From: JBAZOD01 sp041648955
GTDB lineage: Bacteria > Patescibacteriota > Patescibacteriia > Patescibacteriales > JAQTRU01
Assembly: GCA_041648955.1 (NCBI GenBank)
Contig: JBAZOD010000009.1
Location: 1-20,187, forward strand
DNA: 20,187 bases
Direction: 5' to 3'
Shown one piece after another: positions 1 to 7,214 of the stretch; positions within the stretch are counted from its first letter, which is position 1, and each line of letters opens with the position of its first letter. The notes under the pieces are model-generated. The model was not told where the DNA came from and did not search any database. It was given only the letters and a program-made list of their open reading frames with translations. The position numbers and the translations under genes are program-made.

Positions 1-468
1 TTAATTATTGCCCTTGCTTTGTTTTTAGGGGGGCTGGTGTTAATCTTTTTTGAATATGGAAAGACAAAAAGAACGGCGGAGAATGGAAGCGACGTCATTA
101 CTTATAAAAAAGCTTTTTTAATAGGGCTTTGTCAGTCTCTGGCGGTTATCCCCGGAGTGTCCAGATCGGCAGCGACAATTATCGGCGGTTTGTCTATGAG
201 GTTATCGCGCCAGGCAATTGTGGAATTTTCTTTTTTGCTGGCAGCGCCGACAATGCTGGCGGCTACCGGCTACGATCTGATAAAATCCGGTTTAGTTTTT
301 TCTAATCAGGAAATCATTGTATTCTTAATAGGATTTGTCGTTTCCTTTATCACGGCTATCGCCGGTATAAAATTTTTCTTGAAATTTATTATCAAAAATA
401 ATTTTTTCTATTTCGGGGTTTATCGGGTTATTTTAGGACTGGCGATTCTGGGATGGATTTATTTTTAG
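1..468 (+). CDS. uppP: Undecaprenyl-diphosphatase UppP/BacA, C-terminal part
   Basis: The reading frame is open from base 1, so the gene begins before the window and only about 155 C-terminal residues are seen. The protein is an integral membrane phosphatase that removes a phosphate from undecaprenyl pyrophosphate, recycling the lipid carrier for peptidoglycan and surface polysaccharides. The visible signature is the family's second active-site motif, PGVSRSAATI, preceded by GLCQSLAVI. Hydrophobic segments follow and the protein ends GLAILGWIYF. The other conserved motif of the family (E...PxSSTGH) would lie upstream and cannot be checked. The TTG at 19 is an internal codon, not the start. 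No terminator is visible in the 35 bases before the next gene. Confidence 0.93.
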   Translation, partial: LIIALALFLGGLVLIFFEYGKTKRTAENGSDVITYKKAFLIGLCQSLAVIPGVSRSAATIIGGLSMRLSRQAIVEFSFLLAAPTMLAATGYDLIKSGLVFSNQEIIVFLIGFVVSFITAIAGIKFFLKFIIKNNFFYFGVYRVILGLAILGWIYF

Positions 469-472
469 TTTT

Positions 473-502
473 TTGCCTTTAAATAAATTTGATAGTTAAA
501 AT
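473..502 (+). promoter_or_regulatory. Possible promoter for the DUF1554-like gene
   Basis: TTGCCT (473-478) and TAAAAT (497-502) are 18 bases apart just after the uppP stop. Transcription would begin near 509, which favours the ATG at 525 over the ATG at 504 for the next gene. The region is AT-rich, so chance matches are likely. Confidence 0.3.
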
Positions 503-503
503 A

Positions 504-1361
504 ATGAATAGGCAGATTTTTAAAATGAAATTAAAATATCAAGCTAAGCAAATTGGCTGGCGAATAATTACCACAATCATTTTGACCCTGACTGCGGTTG
601 TTACGGTTTGGGCTTATGCCGCTTTTATCGAACCTTCGGTCGGTCCCAGTTCATCTGATCAGGATTTTTCCCAGAATATTCTAGGCGCCAACAACGCGGA
701 TAATGATTTTAGTTCTTCCAACGTGGCCGCCAATGCCGACGGGAGTGTGATTGAACGGCAAGAATATTTACAAACTAAGGTTGATACAAACTCGGATACA
801 CTGTATCCTTTAGAAAAATTAACCAAGCGTGTTTTTGTTACGAGTACCACCTATAATGGCAATTTGGGCGGTGTATCAGGAGCCGATGAAAAATGTCAGG
901 CGCGTGCCGATGCGGCGAGTCTAGGGGGGACATGGAAAGCAATAATTTCTGGCGATTCCATAACCGCCAGATCTAGAATAGGATATAATTGGTTATTTTT
1001 AGTAAACACCTTAGGTGAACCAGTGGCGGTTAATTTGGTAGCGACAGGAACTGTTAGCAGTTTAGAGCCGTGGGTTCCCAGAGATGGCACTAATTATTTG
1101 TATTATTCAATACAATATAATGAGTTTGGTGTTGCTAAAACCGGTTGCGTCTGGACTGGCAGTACAGCCAACGGTCTCCTTAATACCGCCGACGATCAAT
1201 GTTCTAATCCTCCAAATAGCGGACCGGACTGGACGTATAACAGCGCAGGTTATAATGGTACCGAAGGTAGGTCAAATTATACGGATTCGCAATGGATAAA
1301 AGAAACCATAGGTTGCGGAAATTGTAGCGGATCTAATTCGCTGTATTGTATTGAGCAATAA
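504..1361 (+). CDS. Membrane-anchored exported protein with DUF1554-like domain
   Basis: About 285 residues. A short basic N-terminus is followed by one strongly hydrophobic segment (IITTIILTLTAVVTVWAYAAF), which looks like an uncleaved signal anchor or pilin-like leader. A Ser/Asn/Asp-rich linker of about 70 residues comes next. The C-terminal part begins KRVFVTSTTYNGNLGG, then has GADEKCQARADAASLGGTWKA, four or more further cysteines, and ends LYCIEQ. This pattern matches DUF1554, an endostatin/C-type-lectin-like fold known from Leptospira surface proteins. A binding or adhesion role outside the membrane is inference. Start choice is uncertain: TTG 489, ATG 504 and ATG 525 are in frame with no clear ribosome-binding site. 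A terminator follows directly, so the gene ends its unit. Confidence 0.75.
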   Translation: MNRQIFKMKLKYQAKQIGWRIITTIILTLTAVVTVWAYAAFIEPSVGPSSSDQDFSQNILGANNADNDFSSSNVAANADGSVIERQEYLQTKVDTNSDTLYPLEKLTKRVFVTSTTYNGNLGGVSGADEKCQARADAASLGGTWKAIISGDSITARSRIGYNWLFLVNTLGEPVAVNLVATGTVSSLEPWVPRDGTNYLYYSIQYNEFGVAKTGCVWTGSTANGLLNTADDQCSNPPNSGPDWTYNSAGYNGTEGRSNYTDSQWIKETIGCGNCSGSNSLYCIEQ

Positions 1362-1381
1362 TTTTTATTTATTGAAAGCTA

Positions 1382-1429
1382 TTCTAATTATGGAAAAAAT
1401 TAATTTTTAATTTAATTAGAAGTTTTTTT
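1382..1429 (+). terminator. Rho-independent terminator after the DUF1554-like gene
   Basis: TTCTAATTA (1382-1390) pairs perfectly with TAATTAGAA (1413-1421), and a smaller AAAAATTAATTTTT hairpin can form inside. A run of seven T follows at 1423-1429. The stem is AT-rich, hence moderately weak. Confidence 0.55.
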
Positions 1430-1734
1430 AATTTCGTTTCTTTATCAAAAACTTTATTCGTCGGGCAGTAATATCTTTGGGACCATCGTACCAGTTTCGG
1501 TAAAGAACGCACGATGTATTTAGTATTAGCAACGCATAATGGAAGCTATTATTGCGACTCTGGGTTCGTTAATTGTTGCGTGAGCGTTTATCATATATTT
1601 AATGTTCTAGAAATAACCGATCGAAAAATAGAAGTTAGGGATACGGATGTTTATTTGATATTCCATTGGATTCTTTTACTTTTAGTAATACTGCTTGTAA
1701 TAGCCCGAGATTAGTTTGGTGCTGTTCCGATTAA
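1428..1734 (+). pseudogene. Decayed C-terminal fragment, possibly metallophosphoesterase
   Basis: No single frame gives a convincing protein, but three frames read in succession do. Frame one (1428-1520) gives FGTIVPVSVKN. Frame two (from about 1499 to 1648) gives TMYLVLATHNGS and then YHIFNVLEITDRKIEVRDTD. Frame three (1639-1734) gives GYGCLFDIPLDSFTFS. Joined, the pattern (PV.VK..TMYLV, then YH...V.. ..K.EVRDTDG..FD.FT) recalls the C-terminal end of calcineurin-like phosphoesterases or purple acid phosphatases. At least two frameshifts would be needed and no N-terminal catalytic half is present. A 66-residue frame with ATG 1514 exists but ends in an unconvincing hydrophobic tail. Family assignment is tentative. 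Confidence 0.3.
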
Positions 1735-1786
1735 GACCTTTTTTATCTAGCGGTATTTGGATTATTTGATAAAATATTTTTGCGAA

Positions 1787-1812
1787 TAAGCCGGTTTTAA
1801 ATCGGTTTTTTT
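1787..1812 (+). terminator. Rho-independent terminator upstream of dnaE
   Basis: AAGCCG (1788-1793) pairs with CGGTTT (1803-1808) with one G-T wobble and a loop of nine bases. Seven T occupy 1806-1812. It separates the degenerate stretch before it from dnaE. Confidence 0.6.
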
Positions 1813-1837
1813 GTTTTAAGAATTAAAATTTTTTAAT

Positions 1838-1866
1838 TTGCCAATCCTTTTCTTCTTCGGTATGAT
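1838..1866 (+). promoter_or_regulatory. Promoter for dnaE
   Basis: TTGCCA (1838-1843), a 17-base spacer and TATGAT (1861-1866) form a good sigma-70-type promoter. The start of transcription would fall near 1873, giving a leader of about 33 bases before the dnaE ATG. Confidence 0.6.
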
Positions 1867-1905
1867 ATAGATGAAATAAATGTTACCAATTAACTTCTAA
1901 ATATA

Positions 1906-4900
1906 ATGAAATTTGTCCATCTCCATACCCATAGCCATTATTCTCTTTTGGACGGTTTAACCAAGATAGACGAGCTAATTGCGGCCGCTAAAGAAGATGG
2001 CGCTGAGGCTTTGGCCATAACTGACCATGGAGTTATGTATGGCGCAATTGAATTTTTCCAAAAGTGTAAAAAAGCGGGGATAAGACCAATTATCGGCGTG
2101 GAGGCTTATTTGGCCCCGAATTCCCGTTTGGATAAAAATACTAAATCTGATGAAAAAAATTATTATCATCTTTTGCTTTTGGCAAAAAACAATGAAGGTT
2201 ATAAAAATTTAATAAAGTTAACAAGCATCGCCCACCTGGAGGGTTTCTACTATAAGCCGAGAATAGATTGGGAAATTTTGGAAAAATATCATGAAGGCTT
2301 AATCGCTGCGACTGCCTGTCTGGGAGGAGAAATACCTCGTCTGATTTTATCCGGGAAATCGGAGAAGGCTGAACAGCGAATTCTTGAATATAATAATCTT
2401 TTCGGGCAGGGTAATTTTTATCTAGAGTTGCAGGATCATCCCGATCTAGATGGACAAGCAGAAGTCAATGAAAAATTAGTAGAATTTTCTAGAAAACTAA
2501 AAGTGCCCCTAATCGCCACTAACGATATTCATTATCTAAAAAAAGAAGATAATGAAGCACAAGACATTCTTCTTTGTTTGCAAAATAAAAAGAAGAAAGA
2601 GGATTCAGATCGGATGAATATGACAGGCGATGATTTTTCAATGCGTTCGGCTCGAGAAATGGCTGAGGCTTTTCGCGATACGCCGGAGGCAATAACAAAT
2701 ACTGCAAAAATTGCAGAAGCTTGTGACGTAGAAATTGAATTGGGAAATATTCAATTGCCCTTTTTCCAGGTGCCGGCAGGCTACGATGAGAACAGCTATC
2801 TAGAGAAATTATGCAGGGAAGGGATAGCTGAAAGATATAATAAAAGTTATGAAGAGGTTGATGAAAAAATAAAAGAAAGAATGAATTATGAATTGTCAGT
2901 CATAAAAAAAATGGGCTGGCCGTCTTATTTTTTAATCGTAGCGGATTTTGTCAATTGGGCCAAAAGGGGCGGAATCGTAGTTGGCCCGGGGAGAGGATCG
3001 GCTGCCGGCTCTTTGGTTTGCTATTTAACCGGCATCACCAATCTTGACCCCTTGAAATATGATTTGCTTTTTGAAAGATTTTTAAATCCGGATCGTATTT
3101 CAATGCCTGATATTGATATGGATTTTGCGGATACCGGACGGGATGATGTGATTCGCTATGTAGAAGAAAAATATGGAAAAGACCACGTGGCTCAAATTAT
3201 TACTTTTGGAACTATGGCTGCCAGGGCGGCAGTTCGCGATGTAGGGAGAGTCTTGAATGCTCCTTATGATTTTTGCGACAAGTTAGCCAAGATGATTCCA
3301 ATGTTTACTAAAATAGAAGAAGCATTGGAGAGCGTCGATGAATTAAAAGAGATATATAAAAACGAAGAACAGGCGAAGACGATTATTGATTATGCTAAGC
3401 GCCTGGAAGGCGTAGCTAGACATGCCTCAACTCATGCCTGCGGAGTGCTGATTACCAAAGAGCCGTTAACGAATAATGTTCCAATTCAATATGCTTCTTC
3501 ATCTGACCGCAGCATAGTGTCTCAATATTCTCTTCATCCGATAGAAGATTTAGGATTATTGAAAATGGATTTTTTGGGATTAAAAAATTTAACCATTATT
3601 GAATCCGCCATCAAGATTATAAAAAATACCAGAGGAGTTAATATTGATATTGATAAAATTCCCCTTGATGATAAAAAAACTTACGATTTGTTTCAGGCGG
3701 GAGAAACAACCGGAGTTTTCCAATTTGAATCTTCGGGTATGAAGCGTTATTTACGCGAACTAAAATCTACAGAATTTGAAGATATTATTGCTATGGTGGC
3801 TTTGTATCGTCCGGGTCCGATGGAGTGGATTCCGGATTATATCGCCGGCAAGCATGGCAAAAAAAAATTAACATATTTACATCCAAAGCTTGAGCCAATT
3901 TTAAAAAAAACTTACGGAGTGGCGATTTATCAAGAACAGGTAATGCAAATTGCCCGCGACTTGGCCGGCTTCTCTATGGCCGACGCTGATGTTTTGCGCA
4001 AAGCTATGGGTAAAAAGATACCTGAGTTATTAGCAAAACAGAGAGAAAAATTTATTGATGGCTGCGTAAAAAATAGCATCTCAAAAGAATTAGCAGAAAC
4101 AATTTTTTCCTTTATTGAGCCTTTCGCCGGTTATGGCTTTAATAGAAGCCATGCCGCCTGCTATGCCATGATCGGTTATCAAACCGCTTATTTAAAAGCT
4201 CATTGGCCGGCTGAATTTATGGCCGCTCTGCTCACCTCCGATCAGCAAAATACAGATAGAATTACGATAGAAATAGAAGAGTGCAGAAAAATGGGTATAA
4301 ATATAATGCCGCCAGATATAAACGAATCATTTTCTACTTTCACCGTGGTTACTAAAGGGACTAAAGCTAATCAGGCGGTGGGAGAAAACGAAGAAGTAAA
4401 AACAATTCGTTTTGGATTGCGGGCAATAAAAAATGTCGGAGAAAATATTTCCGATGTTATTATTAAAGAAAGAAAAGAAAACGGTCCGTACAAAAGTATT
4501 TCTGATTTCTTGGCCAGGGTGACTGATAAGGATTTAAATAAAAAATCTTTAGAAAGCTTGATAAAAAGCGGCGGCTTGGATCAATTCAGCGAAAGAGGGC
4601 AGCTGCTGTCTAATATTGAAAATTTATTAAGTCTTAATAAAGAAGTAAGCAAAGCGATGGCGAGTAAACAAAATAGCCTTTTTGCTGATGCTCCAAATTT
4701 GAATCAAAACAGCGAAATAAAATTAAATCCTGCTCCGCCGGCGGGCGACAGAGAAAAATTAAATTGGGAAAAAGAACTCTTAGGGTTCTATATTTCCGAT
4801 CATCCCTTTGCCAGCTATAAAAGTTTTTTAGGAGGAATCATAACGCCTCTTTCCGGCTTGGCAGCGATAGCTAAAAGCGAAGCCGCTATTTACAATAAAA

Positions 4901-5517
4901 GCGATAATGATCAGGGAAGAGAAGTGAATATCTCTGGCATTATAACAAATATAAAAAAAATAATTACGCGCAGCAACGAATCAATGATTTTCGCGAAAAT
5001 AGAGGACACGGTAAGCAATGTGGAGATTTTAGTTTTTCCCCGTTTGCTCAAAGAAAACTCGGATGTTTGGCAGGAAGGAAAAGTGATAATTTGCCAAGGG
5101 AAAATTTCCACCAAAGATCAGGATATAAAATTGTTGGCCGATAAAGCGACGGAGCTGATATTGGAAGCGATGGAAGATTCTATAAAAAAATTCAGACAGA
5201 TAGTTGTGCCGGCCAGAAGAAAATTCCAGAATAATGGTTTTAAAAAAAATAATTATAATCCTCCTCCTTCCCAATATTCATCTCCGCCAGAGCCATTAAA
5301 ATTAATTCTTCCCAAGGAATTTAGTCCTGAAGAACTTGAGAAATTAAAAAAAATCCTTGAAGAAAATGTCGGCGCCAGCAAAGTTTTTCTAAAAATATGG
5401 CAGGCTGATGTTGGAAAAATATTAGAAACAAATTTTAAAGTTAAGAACGATGATTTTTTAAAGGCTAAAATAAAGGAAAATTTTGGAGAGCGTTTGGAAA
5501 TTGTAGACAAAAATTAA
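1906..5517 (+). CDS. dnaE: DNA polymerase III alpha subunit
   Basis: The 1203-residue length suits DnaE, the catalytic subunit of the replicative polymerase. Domains in order: an N-terminal PHP domain beginning MKFVHLHTHSHYSLLDG, with its metal-ligand style HTH motif; the polymerase core with GPGRGSAAGSLV and PDIDMDF, where D402 and D404 match the E. coli catalytic pair D401/D403; the finger region with YQEQVMQIA and the conserved SHAACYAMIGYQTAYLKAHWP around residue 750; a helix-hairpin-helix region near 863-895; and an OB-fold from about residue 1006 (EVNISGIITNIKK). The C-terminus is a short charged region after a Pro/Ser-rich linker. No intein or frameshift interrupts it. ATG 1906 is chosen because the PHP domain starts at once. 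It has its own promoter and no strong ribosome-binding site. Confidence 0.98.
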   Translation: MKFVHLHTHSHYSLLDGLTKIDELIAAAKEDGAEALAITDHGVMYGAIEFFQKCKKAGIRPIIGVEAYLAPNSRLDKNTKSDEKNYYHLLLLAKNNEGYKNLIKLTSIAHLEGFYYKPRIDWEILEKYHEGLIAATACLGGEIPRLILSGKSEKAEQRILEYNNLFGQGNFYLELQDHPDLDGQAEVNEKLVEFSRKLKVPLIATNDIHYLKKEDNEAQDILLCLQNKKKKEDSDRMNMTGDDFSMRSAREMAEAFRDTPEAITNTAKIAEACDVEIELGNIQLPFFQVPAGYDENSYLEKLCREGIAERYNKSYEEVDEKIKERMNYELSVIKKMGWPSYFLIVADFVNWAKRGGIVVGPGRGSAAGSLVCYLTGITNLDPLKYDLLFERFLNPDRISMPDIDMDFADTGRDDVIRYVEEKYGKDHVAQIITFGTMAARAAVRDVGRVLNAPYDFCDKLAKMIPMFTKIEEALESVDELKEIYKNEEQAKTIIDYAKRLEGVARHASTHACGVLITKEPLTNNVPIQYASSSDRSIVSQYSLHPIEDLGLLKMDFLGLKNLTIIESAIKIIKNTRGVNIDIDKIPLDDKKTYDLFQAGETTGVFQFESSGMKRYLRELKSTEFEDIIAMVALYRPGPMEWIPDYIAGKHGKKKLTYLHPKLEPILKKTYGVAIYQEQVMQIARDLAGFSMADADVLRKAMGKKIPELLAKQREKFIDGCVKNSISKELAETIFSFIEPFAGYGFNRSHAACYAMIGYQTAYLKAHWPAEFMAALLTSDQQNTDRITIEIEECRKMGINIMPPDINESFSTFTVVTKGTKANQAVGENEEVKTIRFGLRAIKNVGENISDVIIKERKENGPYKSISDFLARVTDKDLNKKSLESLIKSGGLDQFSERGQLLSNIENLLSLNKEVSKAMASKQNSLFADAPNLNQNSEIKLNPAPPAGDREKLNWEKELLGFYISDHPFASYKSFLGGIITPLSGLAAIAKSEAAIYNKSDNDQGREVNISGIITNIKKIITRSNESMIFAKIEDTVSNVEILVFPRLLKENSDVWQEGKVIICQGKISTKDQDIKLLADKATELILEAMEDSIKKFRQIVVPARRKFQNNGFKKNNYNPPPSQYSSPPEPLKLILPKEFSPEELEKLKKILEENVGASKVFLKIWQADVGKILETNFKVKNDDFLKAKIKENFGERLEIVDKN

Positions 5518-5537
5518 AAAGTTTGTTATATTAGTAT

Positions 5538-5543
5538 TATAAT
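5538..5543 (+). promoter_or_regulatory. Possible -10 box for the 5565 gene
   Basis: A perfect TATAAT lies 21 bases before ATG 5565, implying a leader of about 15 bases. No matching -35 box is present at the right distance (the position reads TAAAAA). A second TATAAT at 5556-5561 is too close to the start codon. The evidence is weak in such AT-rich DNA. Confidence 0.25.
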
Positions 5544-5564
5544 TTTCTCTATATTTATAATATT

Positions 5565-6950
5565 ATGCCTCCAACAAAAAAAATTTCTAAAAAATCTTCC
5601 GTAACCTCAAAAAAAAGAAGAATACCAGTCAAAAAAACTATATCTCCCGAATTATCTTTTATAAAAGATGAAAAAATTTCAGAGCCATTTCCCTTTGAAG
5701 CCAAAATAACTCCAGCAGCTAAAAAAAATTTTCCGGATAGAACGCGGGAGAAAAATGCTCTCAGCAAAAAATTAGAATTAAGCTCGTCTCCAATTCTTAA
5801 TGATGAGCTGAAAAAAAATATGAAATCTCCAAAAATAAATTTATATCGGAAAATAGCCTTCAGCTTTATAGTTTTGACTTTAGTCTTGTTGGCGGTGGTT
5901 TTTTATTTCTCTTTTGTTAAATTAAATATAGTTTTAATACCGGCGCAAGAAAGATTGAGCGATGGTTTTACTTTCAATGTCTATAATTCTAAAGAGGAAT
6001 CATCTTTCCCGGGCAATAATCTTGTCGGTGCCGTTGAACAAATTGAGATTGCGCAAAGTAATACTTATTCTGCCAGCGGGACAGAAAAAATAGGAGAAGA
6101 AGTCACAGGGAAAGTTTTAATAATAAATAATTATAATAAGAATCAGCCTTTAGTCGCTACTACCAGGCTTTTATCCGCGGACGGAAAATTATTTAGAATA
6201 AAAAATACTATAAATGTACCTGCCGGCGGTTCGCAAGAGGCGGAGATATATGCAGATGAGCCAAGTTCGGCAATGGCGATTGGACCGACAAAATTCACTA
6301 TTCCTGGATTGTGGGCAGGCTTGCAAGATAAGATTTACGGAGAAAGCAAGGAAAAATTTGTTTATGGAGAGCAGCAGAAAAAACATATTCAACAGGAAGA
6401 TATAGACCAAGCAGTAAAAGACCTAAAAAGAAGTTTGTTGGAAGGAGCAAAAAGAGAAATAGGTTCTCAATATAAGGGATATGATAAGGTTATTTATAAT
6501 GTTGATGAAAACACCGTTAGCACCGAAGTCAATGGCAAGGTTGGAGAGGAAAAGGATAAATTTGATGTAAACATAAAAGCCAAAGTAACAGTTGTTGCTT
6601 TCTCTGGAGAAGAAGTTGGCAAATTAGCGAGAAATAAATTATTAGAATCGATTCCTGATGATAAAGAGTTGATTGAATTTAATGTTAGCGATATTGTTTA
6701 CACTTTAGATAGTTATGATGTTTCCAGCGGTCAGGCGACAGTTAGCGCTTCTTTTGAAGGAAAAATGTCTTTAAAGACCGATGCTCAAATTGTTGATAGG
6801 CAAAAAATAGTCAATCTGAAGAAGTCACAGCTGGAAGACTATTTAAGCGGTTTTAAAGAAATAGCCGGCTATGAAATTAAGTTTTTTCCATCTTTTGTAA
6901 ATAAAGTGCCGAACTTAGTTGACCGGATAAGCGTAGAAATAAAGAAATAG
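5565..6950 (+). CDS. Single-pass membrane protein with Baseplate-J-like segment
   Basis: 461 residues. The first 90 are Lys/Ser-rich and probably cytoplasmic, followed by one transmembrane helix at about 96-118. The outer part contains a stretch EEVTGKVLIINNYNKNQPLV, then TRLLSADGKLFRIKNTINVPAGG and IGPTKFTIPGL. The order 'TR..S.DGK.FR...... VPAGG' with a following G-rich close resembles the Baseplate J/gp47 segment used in phage and contractile-injection baseplates. Patescibacterial proteins with this layout are common by my recollection but not functionally known. The C-terminal 200 residues are mixed alpha/beta and charged, without a motif I recognise. No phage tail genes flank it, so an actual baseplate role is unlikely. 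Cell-envelope function is the safer guess. Confidence 0.6.
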   Translation: MPPTKKISKKSSVTSKKRRIPVKKTISPELSFIKDEKISEPFPFEAKITPAAKKNFPDRTREKNALSKKLELSSSPILNDELKKNMKSPKINLYRKIAFSFIVLTLVLLAVVFYFSFVKLNIVLIPAQERLSDGFTFNVYNSKEESSFPGNNLVGAVEQIEIAQSNTYSASGTEKIGEEVTGKVLIINNYNKNQPLVATTRLLSADGKLFRIKNTINVPAGGSQEAEIYADEPSSAMAIGPTKFTIPGLWAGLQDKIYGESKEKFVYGEQQKKHIQQEDIDQAVKDLKRSLLEGAKREIGSQYKGYDKVIYNVDENTVSTEVNGKVGEEKDKFDVNIKAKVTVVAFSGEEVGKLARNKLLESIPDDKELIEFNVSDIVYTLDSYDVSSGQATVSASFEGKMSLKTDAQIVDRQKIVNLKKSQLEDYLSGFKEIAGYEIKFFPSFVNKVPNLVDRISVEIKK

Positions 6951-6970
6951 GATTTTTGAGATGTCGGAGG

Positions 6971-6997
6971 TTGACTTTTGAAGCGGTATTCTATAAT
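6971..6997 (+). promoter_or_regulatory. Promoter of the T-box / GNAT / thrS operon
   Basis: TTGACT (6971-6976) and TATAAT (6992-6997) are near-consensus boxes separated by 15 bases; shifting to GTTGAC gives 16. Transcription would begin near 7004, so the whole T-box leader lies downstream of it. Confidence 0.65.
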
Positions 6998-7003
6998 ATA
7001 TAA

Positions 7004-7201
7004 ATTAAGATTTTCTAAGGGCGATTGCTATGGTTACCAGCCATAGTCCCGCGCAATCGGGATTCTGAAAACTCGGATCTAAGCCCAAGGAATAAAAAAG
7101 AGAGGTTTGGCTTTTAAAAGCGAAACAATTTGGGTGGAACCGCGAGGCAGAAAAGCCCCGTCCCAATTCATCATTTTTTGGTGTATTGAGGCGGGGTTTT
7201 T
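7004..7201 (+). promoter_or_regulatory. T-box riboswitch (tRNA-sensing leader), probably tRNA-Thr
   Basis: The sequence TGGGTGGAACCGCG (7131-7144) is the canonical T-box. The antiterminator can be drawn as GGG (7132-7134), the seven-base bulge TGGAACC, then GCG-A-GGC, loop AGAAAA, GCC-C-CG and CCC (7162-7164), with AATT/AATT extending the base. The bulge TGGA would pair with a tRNA 3' end whose discriminator base is U. The competing terminator uses the same CCCCGTCCC. Upstream is a hairpin: CGATTGC (7022-7028) with GCAATCG (7053-7059), and inside it CTATGG/CCATAG enclosing the seven-base loop TTACCAG. The loop contains ACC, a threonine codon, followed by A as expected after a specifier. A second hairpin (GTTT...GCTTTTAAAAGC...AAAC, 7105-7126) sits in the stem III position. 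Control of thrS supports threonine. Confidence 0.9.
7156..7201 (+). terminator. T-box attenuator terminator
   Basis: CCCCGTC pairs with GGCGGGG (7190-7196), then CAAT with ATTG and CATCA with TGGTG, around a T-rich loop. Five T follow at 7197-7201. The 5' arm overlaps the antiterminator, so the two folds exclude each other: uncharged tRNA should favour read-through. Confidence 0.85.
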
Positions 7202-7214
7202 AAAATGAAAAAAT

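Noticed and set aside
3183..3190. CCACGTGG, a CACGTG core like the centre of parS.
   Set aside because: The flanks do not match parS (no TTTCACGTGAAA), and it codes for conserved DnaE sequence.
5029..5510. Overlapping minus-strand open frames of 80-85 residues across the 3' end of dnaE.
   Set aside because: They are low-complexity, Phe/Ser-rich reversals of the conserved dnaE coding strand and have no start signals.
7030..7068. A 12-codon frame (ATG GTT ACC AGC ... TGA) at the start of the T-box leader, which could pass for a leader peptide.
   Set aside because: It lies within the paired arms of the stem I-like hairpin, has only one threonine codon and no ribosome-binding site, and the downstream T-box explains the regulation.
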